This document shows positions 7,733-16,924 of a stretch of DNA of 64,000 nt, piece after piece; position 1 is the stretch's first letter; each line of letters starts with the position of its first letter. Location: NCBI GenBank assembly GCA_030428355.1, contig JAUIBL010000011.1, positions 22,708 to 86,707 on the forward strand, read 5' to 3'. The DNA is from Alphaproteobacteria bacterium (GTDB lineage Bacteria; Pseudomonadota; Alphaproteobacteria; Rhodobacterales; Rhodobacteraceae). Position numbers and translations under genes: made by a program. Under the pieces are notes generated by a model, which was not told the DNA's origin, ran no database searches, and saw nothing but the letters and a program-made list of their open reading frames with translations.

Positions 7733-10621
7733 TCAGTCCTTCGTCTTCAGCCCCATGAGGGCCGCAGCAAAGGGGTTGTCCGGATCGATCTGCTTTTCCT
7801 TCTTGGGCGGACGCGCCTGGAAGGTCTTGGCCCCGGCATCACGTGTTGGCTGACCTTTGCCTTTGGGCTTGCCCTTGCCACGCGGACGGTCGCCCTGCGG
7901 CTTGCCTCCGTCGCGGCGGCCTTTGCCAGCCCCACCCTCGCGACGCGGCTGACGCTCAGGCCGGTTGCCCCGCCATGTGAAGGTGTAGAACACCTCGGTT
8001 TCCGGTCCGGCCAGCGCGGCATCGGGTGCCGCACCCGGATCGATCTCGGTTTCGGAATTCGTCGGCACGGGTGTCTCTGCAACAGCATCACCGGGCCCTA
8101 CGGCCTCAGGCGCGGCCTCGGCTTCGGGTGTGGCGTCCGCGACATCCAGCACCGGCGCGTCTTCGACCGGCACGGCACCATCGGTCGCCGTGTCCTGCTC
8201 CACCGCCGGATCATCCGTTCCCGCCACTACGGCATCGACCGCACGCACTTTCTCGCGCTCGCCTTTCTCCGCCTTGTAGCCCAGCCCGCCCATGAGGTCA
8301 GCGAACTGTTCGAGCGTCAGACCTGTGATCGAGAGCATATCGGGATTCGCTTCGAACCCGCCCCGGCTGTCTTGCGCGCGCAGCAAGTCTGCCAGACGTT
8401 CCAGCATGTCGATGCGGATCGCCCGCTCACCTGCCGCGCGATAGCCCGACACCATGTGATGTTCGGCGGGCGTGCCCGATGTATTCGGCACCGTCACCAA
8501 TCCCGGAGGCGGTGCCTCGGGGAATTCGTCGAGGTTCTTCGACATGCTCCAGAGCACCAGCCGCAACCGCGTCGGCGCAGGCTTGAGCAAGAGCGGCATG
8601 AACACCGTGAATTGACCGAACCGGATACCATGCTTGCGCAGCAGCCCCCGCGCCTCCTGGTCCAGCGCCTTGACATCATCCGCCACGTCGGCACGCGGCA
8701 GGATGCCCATCGCCTCGACCATGCGGAACGCAAAGCCCCGCGCAAGGCCAGTGAGTGTCTCGTCTTTTTGAAGGTTGATCAGAGGCTCGAACAGCGCGGC
8801 AATCTTGCGGTCGATGAAATGCTGCAACCGTCGCTGCACCTTGGACGCGACATCCGCCCCCGCCTCTTCATCGACAAAGGCGACGACACGCGGCTTCAAA
8901 GGATCATCTCCGGCGGTCAGTTTGCCCACCGCCTGATCGCTCCACATGAGACCGCCCTGCTCGGTGAAATCCATCTCGGTATCGGGCGCGTTGTAGAACC
9001 GATCCGCCCGCAGATGGAAATGCGGGGCAAGCGCCTGCATCGACGCGGTCTTCAGCGTCTTGGCTTCCTGCCCGGTTGCATCCTTGTCCTGGCGGAACCG
9101 GAACCCTTCAAGCCTGCCGACGAATTCGCCTTCGACGGTGACTTCACCCTTGTCATTCACTTCGGCCAAAAGGGCCTCCTTCTGTTTCAACCGCCGCAAG
9201 AGCACGGATGTGCGCCGGTCAACAAATCTCTGGGTCAGGCGCTCGTGCAGCGCGTCCGACAGTCGGTCTTCTACAGCGCGTGTCTGCTCGCGCCAATGGC
9301 TTTCGTCATGCACCCACGCTTTCCGCTGCGCGACATAGGTCCATGTGCGGATATACGCCAATCGTTTCGACAACGTGTCAATGTCGCCATCTGTCCGGTC
9401 GATCCGGTTGACCTGCCGCCCAAGGAAATCATCGGGGATGGCTCCGCGTTGGTGCAGATGCCCGTAGATCACATCCAGAAGCCCCGCGTGTTCCGCATGG
9501 CTGATCCCCCGGAAATCGGGAATCCGGCACACATCCCACAAAAGCTGCACCGATTTCGGATCGGACGCCCGCGCCTGCACCTCGGCCACGGTGCTCAGCG
9601 CCTTGAGCGCCTGCAGGTCATCGGCCTCGCGCGCCTTGACCAGCAATTCATCCTTCGGGCTTTCCTCGAGCGAGGCAATCAGCGCGTCGATTGTGCCGAA
9701 CCGCAGGTCGGCATTGCGCCAGTTCAGCTTTTTCAGCGGAGTGAAGCGGTGGTTGCAGATCGCCTCGGCCACCTCTTCGGCCAGAGGCCCGGCCTCACCG
9801 GTCACGCCGAACGTCCCATGCGACATGCCCCGCCCTGCACGGCCCGCGATTTGCGCCAATTCGTTGGGCATGAGCGGCCGCATCCGACGCCCGTCGAACT
9901 TGGTCAGCGATGAAAACGCGACATGGTTGATGTCAAGGTTCAGCCCCATCCCGATGGCATCGGTCGCCACCAGGAAATCCACCTCGCCGTTCTGGTAGAG
10001 ATCCACCTGCGCATTGCGCGTCCGAGGCGACAAGGCCCCCATGACCACGGCCGCGCCACCCTTCTGACGGCGCAGCAGTTCCGCGATGGCATAGACGTTC
10101 TCGACCGAGAACCCCACAATCGCCGTCCGCGGCTGCAAGCGGCTGATCTTTTTCGACCCGGTATAGGAAAGCTGGCTCATCCGCTCGCGGCGCACGAACT
10201 CCACACCCGGCACAAGCGCCGCGATGGGTCCGCGCATCGTGTCCGACCCCATGAACAGGGTCTCGTGCAACCCGCGCATCCGCAGCAGCCGGTCGGTGAA
10301 GACATGCCCGCGCTCGGGATCGGCGCAAAGCTGGATCTCGTCCACGCCGACAAAATCGCAGCCCATGCCCTCGGGCATCGCCTCGACCGTGCAGACCCAA
10401 TATTGGGCGCGCGGCGGCACGATGCGTTCTTCGCCCGTGACCAGCGCAACAACCGACGGCCCCCGCGCCGCGACGATCTTGTCATACACCTCGCGCGCCA
10501 GCAGTCTCAGCGGCAAGCCGATCATGCCGGTGCGATAGCCCAGCATCCGGTCTATGGCGTAATGGGTCTTGCCTGTGTTGGTCGGGCCGAGAATGGCCGC
10601 AACCCGCGCATGTCCGGCCAT
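7733..10621 (-). CDS. Suv3-like ATP-dependent RNA helicase with basic tail
   Basis: 962 residues. Walker A is GPTNTGKT (12-19) and the DExH-type box is DEIQ (94-97). Motif VI, QIAGRAGRG, lies near residue 260. The pattern TGEERIVPPRAQYWVCTVEAMP is diagnostic of the Suv3 branch, the helicase that in mitochondria unwinds RNA for the degradosome. Residues after about 800 are acidic and Ala-rich, then strongly basic (RPERQPRREGG, KGKPKGKGQPT), probably a flexible RNA-binding tail. It is followed without a gap by the S4 gene and then fdxA. The RNA substrate in bacteria is inference. Confidence 0.88.
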   Translation of the reverse strand: MAGHARVAAILGPTNTGKTHYAIDRMLGYRTGMIGLPLRLLAREVYDKIVAARGPSVVALVTGEERIVPPRAQYWVCTVEAMPEGMGCDFVGVDEIQLCADPERGHVFTDRLLRMRGLHETLFMGSDTMRGPIAALVPGVEFVRRERMSQLSYTGSKKISRLQPRTAIVGFSVENVYAIAELLRRQKGGAAVVMGALSPRTRNAQVDLYQNGEVDFLVATDAIGMGLNLDINHVAFSSLTKFDGRRMRPLMPNELAQIAGRAGRGMSHGTFGVTGEAGPLAEEVAEAICNHRFTPLKKLNWRNADLRFGTIDALIASLEESPKDELLVKAREADDLQALKALSTVAEVQARASDPKSVQLLWDVCRIPDFRGISHAEHAGLLDVIYGHLHQRGAIPDDFLGRQVNRIDRTDGDIDTLSKRLAYIRTWTYVAQRKAWVHDESHWREQTRAVEDRLSDALHERLTQRFVDRRTSVLLRRLKQKEALLAEVNDKGEVTVEGEFVGRLEGFRFRQDKDATGQEAKTLKTASMQALAPHFHLRADRFYNAPDTEMDFTEQGGLMWSDQAVGKLTAGDDPLKPRVVAFVDEEAGADVASKVQRRLQHFIDRKIAALFEPLINLQKDETLTGLARGFAFRMVEAMGILPRADVADDVKALDQEARGLLRKHGIRFGQFTVFMPLLLKPAPTRLRLVLWSMSKNLDEFPEAPPPGLVTVPNTSGTPAEHHMVSGYRAAGERAIRIDMLERLADLLRAQDSRGGFEANPDMLSITGLTLEQFADLMGGLGYKAEKGEREKVRAVDAVVAGTDDPAVEQDTATDGAVPVEDAPVLDVADATPEAEAAPEAVGPGDAVAETPVPTNSETEIDPGAAPDAALAGPETEVFYTFTWRGNRPERQPRREGGAGKGRRDGGKPQGDRPRGKGKPKGKGQPTRDAGAKTFQARPPKKEKQIDPDNPFAAALMGLKTKD

Positions 10622-10660
10622 GTTGACGTCCTTTGCCGTCCTTGCTCGGGCGTCAGATGA

Positions 10661-11212
10661 TCAGAGCGTCTGCCCGTTCACCCGAAGCTCCAACCGCTCC
10701 AGCGCGTCGATCACGTCGGAATCATGCGGTCGCAGGCTGAGTACCCGCGAATAGGCGTCATACGCAAGGTGAGGTTTGTCCACCTGCTCGAAGATCGCGC
10801 CAAGCCCGCGCAGCGCGCCGAAATGGTCGGGGTTGAGCGCCAATGTCCGCTCCAGCGCATCGGCTGCAGGCCCGAAAAGCTCGGCGCGGTAATAGGCCAG
10901 CGCCAGCGTGTGCCAGCCTTCGGCGAAATCCGGCGCGTGATCGGTCAGCGCCGTCAGATGTTCGAGCGCCGCGTCGATATTGTCCACCTCCAGCGCATCC
11001 TGACCCCGCTTCAGCAGCAGGTCGATCGACGCCGCCCCTGATTTCGACCACTCCTGCCGCACCTGACGCTCCAGCCGGTCGGCCGCGCGTTCGTCTTCGG
11101 CCTGCGCCAGTTGTTCCAGCAGGTCCGCCGCGACGTCCTCTGCCTGCACAGGACCCAGCGTCACACCCAGCGTCAGAAGAAATGCCGCAACGGCAGATTT
11201 GTATTTGCGCAT
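10661..11212 (-). CDS. periplasmic tetratricopeptide repeat protein
   Basis: 183 residues. A signal peptide (MRKYKSAVAAFLLTLGVTLG, cut near VQA-ED) leads into about three TPR units (LLKRGQDALEVDNIDAALEH; YYRAELFGPAADALERTLAL; AYDAYSRVLSLRPHD). ATG 11212 has GAGG seven bases upstream; an alternative ATG at 11224 has no better site. It precedes the helicase gene by 39 bp on the same strand and may be its transcriptional leader. TPR proteins are scaffolds; the partner is unknown. Confidence 0.75.
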   Translation of the reverse strand: MRKYKSAVAAFLLTLGVTLGPVQAEDVAADLLEQLAQAEDERAADRLERQVRQEWSKSGAASIDLLLKRGQDALEVDNIDAALEHLTALTDHAPDFAEGWHTLALAYYRAELFGPAADALERTLALNPDHFGALRGLGAIFEQVDKPHLAYDAYSRVLSLRPHDSDVIDALERLELRVNGQTL

Positions 11213-11303
11213 CGTGAACCTCATAACCCATTCTGAGTTTAGCGTGGGGTTCGGCAAATGCCAGCCTCGCAGATCAGAACGCGATCACGAAGGAGACAGG
11301 TCT

Positions 11304-11594
11304 ATGAGCGATGTTGTGGCACAGGCAGTCGCCGCCATGAATGAAAAATTGGCGGGCGGCGGCATCGACGGCACCGCACAGTTCAACATTGAAGGCGAAG
11401 GCAGCATGGTCGTCGATGGTGACGGTGCCCGCGAAGGCACCGCCGATGCGGATGTCACGTTCAACGCCGATGCCGACACCTATCGCGACATCTTCGACGG
11501 ATCGCTCAACCCGACTTCGGCCTTCATGTCGGGCCGCCTCACCATTGACGGCGACATGGGCATGGCGATGAAACTGGCGGCCACGCTCGCCTGA
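11304..11594 (+). CDS. SCP2 sterol-binding domain protein
   Basis: 96 residues, starting at an ATG with AAGGAGACAGG upstream. The whole protein is one SCP2-like lipid-carrier fold (FNIEGEGSMVVDGDGARE, then ADVTFNADADTYRDIFDG, and the typical end AFMSGRLTIDGDMGMAMKL). Such proteins bind acyl chains or hydrophobic ligands in the cytoplasm. The gene overlaps the next gene, a lysophospholipase-like hydrolase, by one base (TGATG), so the pair is translationally coupled and probably acts on lipids together; the coupling is seen, the shared pathway inferred. Confidence 0.88.
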   Translation: MSDVVAQAVAAMNEKLAGGGIDGTAQFNIEGEGSMVVDGDGAREGTADADVTFNADADTYRDIFDGSLNPTSAFMSGRLTIDGDMGMAMKLAATLA

Positions 11595-12532
11595 TGACCG
11601 AACCCGCGCCCTATCGCGGTGATCTGGCCGAAGGTCCGGACACACAGGCGTTCTGGTTGCGCAGTTCCGACGGCGTGCGGCTCCGGGCCGGTCATGCGGC
11701 GGCGCAGGACAGCAAGGGTACGGTGTTCCTTTTGCCGGGACGCACCGAATACATCGAGAAATATGGCCGCGTGGCGCGGGATTTTGTGCGGGGCGGCTTC
11801 GATGTGATCTCGATCGACTGGCGCGGTCAGGGCATGTCGGACCGGCTGGCTCCGAACCCGATGGTGGGCCATGTCGGACGCTTCCTTGACTACCAGAAGG
11901 ATTGGGCTGCGCTTTGCGCCTTTGCGCGGCAGGCCGATCTGCCCAAACCGTGGCACATGGTGGCCCATTCGATGGGCGGATGTATCGGACTGCGGGCGCT
12001 GATCGGCGGCAGTGACATGGCGTCGGTCATGTTCTCCGGGCCGATGTGGGGCATTCAGATGGCTGGCTATCTGCGCCCCGTGGCCTGGACCCTGCCCCGC
12101 CTCGCGCGGTTGCTGGGTCAGGGGCACCGCCTCGCGCCCGGCACGTCCATCAAAAGCTACCTTATCGCCGAACCTTTCGAGAACAATCTTCTCACCTCCG
12201 ACCCCGAAATGTTCGCCTATATGCGCCGCCATGTAGAGGCCGAGCCGCAATTCGGCCTTGGCGGCCCGTCATACACCTGGCTTCTGACCGCCCTTCAGGA
12301 ATGCGCCGCCCTTGCGCATCTGCCCTCTCCGGCGATCCCGGCGCTCTGCTTTCTCGGCTCGAACGAACGCATCGTCGACACGACATCCATTCGGGACCGC
12401 ATGACCGGGTGGAAGGGCGGCAAACTGCTTTTGGTGGACGGCGCAGAGCACGAAGTCCTGATGGAAAGCGCCAACACGCGCCGTCAGGTGACGGGCGCAG
12501 CGATTTCGCTGTTTTCCAGTTTCAGTACCTAG
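11594..12532 (+). CDS. alpha/beta hydrolase, lysophospholipase-like
   Basis: 312 residues. The nucleophile elbow is AHSMGG, and the block FLLPGRTEYIEKYGRVARDF with VISIDWRGQGMSDR is characteristic of the PldB/monoacylglycerol-lipase group (Hydrolase_4). A late Asp/His pair fits SNERIVD and GAEHEVLME. There is no signal peptide, so a cytoplasmic or membrane-peripheral place is likely. The start overlaps the SCP2 gene. Substrate is inferred from the family only. Confidence 0.82.
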   Translation: MTEPAPYRGDLAEGPDTQAFWLRSSDGVRLRAGHAAAQDSKGTVFLLPGRTEYIEKYGRVARDFVRGGFDVISIDWRGQGMSDRLAPNPMVGHVGRFLDYQKDWAALCAFARQADLPKPWHMVAHSMGGCIGLRALIGGSDMASVMFSGPMWGIQMAGYLRPVAWTLPRLARLLGQGHRLAPGTSIKSYLIAEPFENNLLTSDPEMFAYMRRHVEAEPQFGLGGPSYTWLLTALQECAALAHLPSPAIPALCFLGSNERIVDTTSIRDRMTGWKGGKLLLVDGAEHEVLMESANTRRQVTGAAISLFSSFST

Positions 12533-12551
12533 GCTCTGCCGCTGTCCCCCT

Positions 12552-13322
12552 TCAGGCCGTGCCGATGTCATGCACGCCCCGCGCCTCGGCAGTGGCACCG
12601 GTGCGCATCCAGGAATGTTCCGAGGCAATGAAGAAACAGCTCATGCCATAGCCCGACCACTCGCGGGCCTTCTGCGCATTTGCCACCCACGAGACATAGG
12701 CCTTGTTCGCCGACAACGCCGCCTTGCCGACCCGGTCCAGCGCCCGCAGAAGATCGTCCGACGTCTGGGTGTCATGACCATATCCCACCGACAGATCCGC
12801 AGGCCCGACAAACAGCGCGTCGATCCCGTCTATTGCAGCAATCGCTTCGCAGGCCTCCACCCCCTCGGGTTCTTCGATCTGCGCCATGACGACGGTTTCC
12901 TCGCGTGACCGGGCCAGCAGATCGGGCATGGACTGGGTGGCGTATCCGGCCCAACGCGTCGATCCGGCAAACCCACGTCCGCCACGCCCGAACCGCGCGG
13001 CGCGCGCCACCTCTTCGGCCTTTGAGGCACTGTCCACATGCGGGACGACGATTCCCACCGCCCCACAATCCAGCGCCTGAAGGATCTCGCGTGCCGACCC
13101 GTCACCGACCCGGACAAGCACCGGGAAATCCAAGGCGCGGCCCATGGCGCAACAGGCGTCAATGGCGCTGCGATCAAACGGCGCGTGTTCGGCGTCAAGG
13201 CAAACGAAATCAAGTTCGGACTGCGCAAGAACTTCGATCAACTGCAACGCTGGCGTTTTCAGAAACGTGCCCGCCAAAGGCACACGCGACAAAAGACGCT
13301 GACGAAAACCGGCGATGTGCAT
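12552..13322 (-). CDS. HpcH/HpaI family class II aldolase
   Basis: 256 residues. Motifs LDAEHAPFD, VVPHVDSASKAEEVARAARF, QIEEPEGVEA (metal-binding Glu) and VGPADLSVGYG match the metal-dependent HpcH/HpaI aldolases, which cleave 2-keto-3-deoxy acids to pyruvate and an aldehyde, such as HpaI and RhmA. The usual length is about 255, so it is complete. It converges with the hydrolase at 11594 (19 bp between stops) and is divergent from the exonuclease gene. The exact substrate cannot be told. Confidence 0.88.
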   Translation of the reverse strand: MHIAGFRQRLLSRVPLAGTFLKTPALQLIEVLAQSELDFVCLDAEHAPFDRSAIDACCAMGRALDFPVLVRVGDGSAREILQALDCGAVGIVVPHVDSASKAEEVARAARFGRGGRGFAGSTRWAGYATQSMPDLLARSREETVVMAQIEEPEGVEACEAIAAIDGIDALFVGPADLSVGYGHDTQTSDDLLRALDRVGKAALSANKAYVSWVANAQKAREWSGYGMSCFFIASEHSWMRTGATAEARGVHDIGTA

Positions 13323-13420
13323 GATGGTGCTCCAGATGGTCGTTTGCCCGCCACCCTACGCGGCACAGGCGGCTTGGCAAGCCTCTGGCGATGTCTTGCG
13401 CGCCATCTATACTCTAACCC

Positions 13421-14428
13421 ATGTCGAACCCCGTCCTTACCTTTACCGATCGCGGCATCTACTGCCCCGCCGGAGATTTCTACATCGACCCTTGGCGGCC
13501 CGTGGACCGTGCGTTGATCACCCACGGCCATGCCGATCACGCACGGCCCGGCCATCGCCGGTATCTGTGCACCAATGCCTGTGCCCCGGTCATGGTCCAC
13601 AGATTGGGCGCGATATCTGTAGAAACCGTTAAGTTCGGTGAAATCCGTAAAATCGGCGACGCTTTGGTCTCTTTCCACCCTGCTGGCCATTTGCCGGGCT
13701 CTGCGCAGATTCGGGTCGAAGTGGCCGGCGAAATCTGGGTCGTCTCGGGTGACTACAAGGTTGTTCCGGATGGAATTTCCGAACCATTCGAGCCGGTTAC
13801 CTGTCACAGCTTCATCACCGAATGCACCTTTGGTCTCCCGGTCTTCAAATGGGATGACCAGAACGATGTCGCGCGCGACCTCAACGCGTGGTGGGCGAGG
13901 AACGCAGCCGATGGCAAGGCGTCGATCCTGGGTGCCTATTCCCTTGGCAAGGCGCAGCGCCTGCTCTCGATGGTCGATCCGGCCATTGCCCCGATCCTGA
14001 CACATGGCGCGGTCGAGAACACAAATGAAGTCTTGCGAAATCAGGGCTATAGACTGCCAGACACGATCCACATCACGCCCGACCTGAACCCAAAGGACCA
14101 CCCCGGCGCGTTGCTCATCGCACCGCCGTCGGCACTCGGCTCACAATGGGCACGGCGCTTTGGCCCGTCCTCCACTGCCTTCGCCTCGGGCTGGATGCGC
14201 CTGCGCGGGGTGCGTCGCCGCCGTGCTGCCGACCGAGGCTTCGTGATTTCCGACCATGCCGACTGGGACGGCCTGATGTCGGCCATCCGGGAAACGGGTG
14301 CGGAAAACATATATGCTACGCATGGTTACACGGACATCTTTGCGCGATGGATGAACACGCAAGGATATAACGCGAAGGTCGTCCCCACCGAATTCGGTGG
14401 CGAAGACGACGAGGCAGACGCCGCATGA
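13421..14428 (+). CDS. ligase-associated DNA exonuclease (MBL/beta-CASP fold)
   Basis: 335 residues. The metallo-beta-lactamase motif THGHADHA (H35, H37, D39, H40) and the later HPAGHLPGSAQI, SGDYK and ATHGY are those of the family annotated as ligase-associated exonuclease, relatives of the Artemis and mRNA 3'-end processing nucleases. It overlaps the following DNA ligase by four bases (ATGA), so the two are coupled. In other bacteria this module often includes a DEXH helicase and a phosphoesterase; neither is here. A role in DNA end processing or repair is inferred from the module. Confidence 0.9.
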   Translation: MSNPVLTFTDRGIYCPAGDFYIDPWRPVDRALITHGHADHARPGHRRYLCTNACAPVMVHRLGAISVETVKFGEIRKIGDALVSFHPAGHLPGSAQIRVEVAGEIWVVSGDYKVVPDGISEPFEPVTCHSFITECTFGLPVFKWDDQNDVARDLNAWWARNAADGKASILGAYSLGKAQRLLSMVDPAIAPILTHGAVENTNEVLRNQGYRLPDTIHITPDLNPKDHPGALLIAPPSALGSQWARRFGPSSTAFASGWMRLRGVRRRRAADRGFVISDHADWDGLMSAIRETGAENIYATHGYTDIFARWMNTQGYNAKVVPTEFGGEDDEADAA

Positions 14429-16017
14429 AGGACTTTGCCACGCTGTTCACCACCATCGACCAGACCACCAAGACCAGCCTCAAGACACAGGCTCTGGCCG
14501 ATTTCTTCCGCACCGCCAGCGACGACGACAAGCTCTGGACCATCGCGCTTTTCTCGGGCCGCCGCCCCAAGCGGGCCGTGACCACCACCCAACTGCGCGA
14601 ATGGGCGGCAGAGGTGGGCGGTATCCCGCTTTGGCTGCTCGAGGAAAGCTATCCGATCGTCGGCGATCTGGCCGAGACCATCGCACTGACCCTGCCGCCG
14701 CCAAGCCGCATCAGCGACCTGTCCCTGACCCATTGGATCACCGAGCTGAAATCCCTCGCCGCGCTCGACATCGACGCGCGCAAGGCGCGTATTCTCGACG
14801 CGTGGGATCAACTCGACCCGACCGAACGGTTCCTCTTCAACAAGCTGATCACCGGCGGCTTTCGCATTGGCGTCAGCCAGAAACTGATGACCCGCGCACT
14901 GGCGCAGGCCACGGATCAGGACGAAGCCAGCCTCGCCCATCGCCTGATGGGCGGTTGGACGCCGGAGACCACAAGTTTTCACGCGCTGATCGAAGCCGAC
15001 GACGCCGAGGCCGATGAAAGCCGCCCCTACCCGTTCTACCTCGCCTACCAGTTGGAGGACGGCCCCGAAGCCCTGGGCGCACCGCAGGACTGGCAGGCGG
15101 AATGGAAATGGGACGGCATCCGGGGACAGGTGATCCTGCGCAATGGCACCCACCACGTCTGGTCGCGCGGTGAAGAGCTGATGACCGACCGCTTCCCGGA
15201 ATTCGCCCGTCTGACCGATTTTTTACCAGATGGTATAGTTCTGGACGGCGAGATCGTCGCGTGGGACGGCACCCAGCCCTTTCCCTTCAACACGCTGCAG
15301 GCCCGGATCGGGCGCAAGACCGTGCCGAAAAAGCTGCTCAAGGACGCGCCGGTGATCCTGCTGGCCTATGATCTGCTTGAACACGAGCGGCAGGATCTGC
15401 GCGACCTGCCCCTGCAGGAGCGCCGCGCGCGCATGGATGCGGTGCTTCGGGACTTGCCCGAAGATGCCCCCATCAAAGCCGCGCCGCCCTTGCCCTTCGA
15501 CACATGGGACACGCTGGCCCAAACCCGCGCCACCGCGCGGGATCACCGCGCCGAGGGTCTCATGCTCAAACGGCGCGACAGCCCTTACCTCTCGGGCCGC
15601 AAGAAGGGCGATTGGTGGAAGTGGAAACTCGATCCGCTCACCGTCGATGCCGTGATGATCTATGCCCAGCAGGGTCATGGCCGCCGCGCCAATCTTTTCA
15701 CCGACTTTACCTTCGCCGTCTGGGACGGCAACGATCTGGTGCCTTTCACCAAAGCCTATTCCGGCCTGACGGACGAAGAATTCCGCAAGATCACCGCATG
15801 GGTGCGCAAGAACACCCAGCAGCGCTTTGGCCCCGTTCGCCAGGTCACGCCGCACCACGTGTTCGAGATCGCGTTCGAAGGCATCCACGCCTCGCCGCGC
15901 CATAAATCCGGCATCGCCCTGCGCTTTCCGCGCATGTCCCGCTGGCGGCAGGACAAGCCGCTGCAAGAGGCCAACACGCTCGACGATCTGAAAGAGTTGC
16001 TTGAAACCTATGGATAA
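14425..16017 (+). CDS. ATP-dependent DNA ligase
   Basis: 530 residues. The adenylation motif is EWKWDGIRGQ with K228 as the AMP-accepting lysine. VLDGEIVAW (motif III), EGLMLKRRDSPY (motif IV) and DWWKWKLDP (motif V) follow, then an OB-fold C-terminus. Residues 1-190 are the N-terminal DNA-binding domain. The layout is that of the LigB/LigC-like ligases that accompany the upstream exonuclease, separate from the NAD-dependent replicative ligase. It joins nicks using ATP. The last eight bases overlap the next gene. Confidence 0.93.
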   Translation: MKDFATLFTTIDQTTKTSLKTQALADFFRTASDDDKLWTIALFSGRRPKRAVTTTQLREWAAEVGGIPLWLLEESYPIVGDLAETIALTLPPPSRISDLSLTHWITELKSLAALDIDARKARILDAWDQLDPTERFLFNKLITGGFRIGVSQKLMTRALAQATDQDEASLAHRLMGGWTPETTSFHALIEADDAEADESRPYPFYLAYQLEDGPEALGAPQDWQAEWKWDGIRGQVILRNGTHHVWSRGEELMTDRFPEFARLTDFLPDGIVLDGEIVAWDGTQPFPFNTLQARIGRKTVPKKLLKDAPVILLAYDLLEHERQDLRDLPLQERRARMDAVLRDLPEDAPIKAAPPLPFDTWDTLAQTRATARDHRAEGLMLKRRDSPYLSGRKKGDWWKWKLDPLTVDAVMIYAQQGHGRRANLFTDFTFAVWDGNDLVPFTKAYSGLTDEEFRKITAWVRKNTQQRFGPVRQVTPHHVFEIAFEGIHASPRHKSGIALRFPRMSRWRQDKPLQEANTLDDLKELLETYG

Positions 16018-16870
16018 ACCCACCGCCGCCGCACCGCCTTTGACGATCACCCAGCCCAGCGCGCCGCTGCCGGACGGGGCCTGCGACGCCCATGTTCACT
16101 TGGTCGGCGACGATTTCGCTCTGTGGGACGGCCGCGTGGAAAATCCGCCGCCCGGCACGCTCGACACCTGGCTCGACCGCTACCGCACGCATCTCGGGCT
16201 GTTGGGCTGCACGCGCGGGGTCATCGTGCATTCGATCCTTTATGGCGGCGACAACAGCATCACACTTGAGGCCACCCGGCGCATGGGCGACAATTTCCGC
16301 GCCGTCTGCCTGATCTCTGACGAAGCGACCGAGGCCGACATCCGCGCGCTGGAGGACCAGAACTGCAAAGCCGTGCGTCTGAACTATGTCCATGGCGGAT
16401 TGCTCAGCTGGGACGGCATGAAGCGCCTCGCGCCGATGCTGGCGGATCACGGACTGCATGTTGAAATGCTGGCCCATTCCCATCTGCACCTCGAAGAATT
16501 GGCCCCCCAGGTGCCCAGCCTGCCCGTGCAGATCGTTTTCGACCATTGTGCCTGGCCCGATCCTGCCCTTGGGATCACCGACGGCCAGACAGCGCTTGAA
16601 CGCCTGTTGGCCGAAGGTCACGCCTGGACCAAGCTGAGCGCTACCTACCGCCATACGCCAGAGCCGCAGGCCCTGATCCAGAGACTGGCCAGTGCAAATC
16701 CCGACCGCATTCTCTGGGGCAGCGACTGGCCCCATCTGATGCTGAATGGTGTCCCGATGCCGGACGCGGGTAAACAGCTCAACATCCTGCTCGACGCGAT
16801 CCCCGATCAGATCAGCCGACAGAAGCTCTTTACCGACAATCCCGCCGCGCTCTACGGCTTTGCCCCTTGA
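16010..16870 (+). CDS. amidohydrolase, 2-pyrone-4,6-dicarboxylate lactonase-like
   Basis: 286 residues from ATG 16010; a TTG nine bases earlier is possible. CDAHVHLVGD gives the HxH metal motif, with IVFDHCAWPD and the catalytic Asp in ILWGSDWPHLM. This pattern belongs to the amidohydrolase-2 TIM barrels near LigI. Members open lactones or hydrolyse related ring acids in the cytoplasm. It overlaps the ligase stop by eight bases, so expression is coupled, yet it has no obvious link to DNA repair. Substrate unknown. Confidence 0.82.
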   Translation: MDKPTAAAPPLTITQPSAPLPDGACDAHVHLVGDDFALWDGRVENPPPGTLDTWLDRYRTHLGLLGCTRGVIVHSILYGGDNSITLEATRRMGDNFRAVCLISDEATEADIRALEDQNCKAVRLNYVHGGLLSWDGMKRLAPMLADHGLHVEMLAHSHLHLEELAPQVPSLPVQIVFDHCAWPDPALGITDGQTALERLLAEGHAWTKLSATYRHTPEPQALIQRLASANPDRILWGSDWPHLMLNGVPMPDAGKQLNILLDAIPDQISRQKLFTDNPAALYGFAP

Positions 16871-16924
16871 ACCTTTCGCCCGCACGGCACAGGTTCCAAG
16901 GCAACGAAGAACAGGAGACGACCC

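Noticed and set aside
7631..9913. 760-residue open frame on the plus strand
   Set aside because: Antisense to the Suv3-like helicase; composition is that of a shadow frame.
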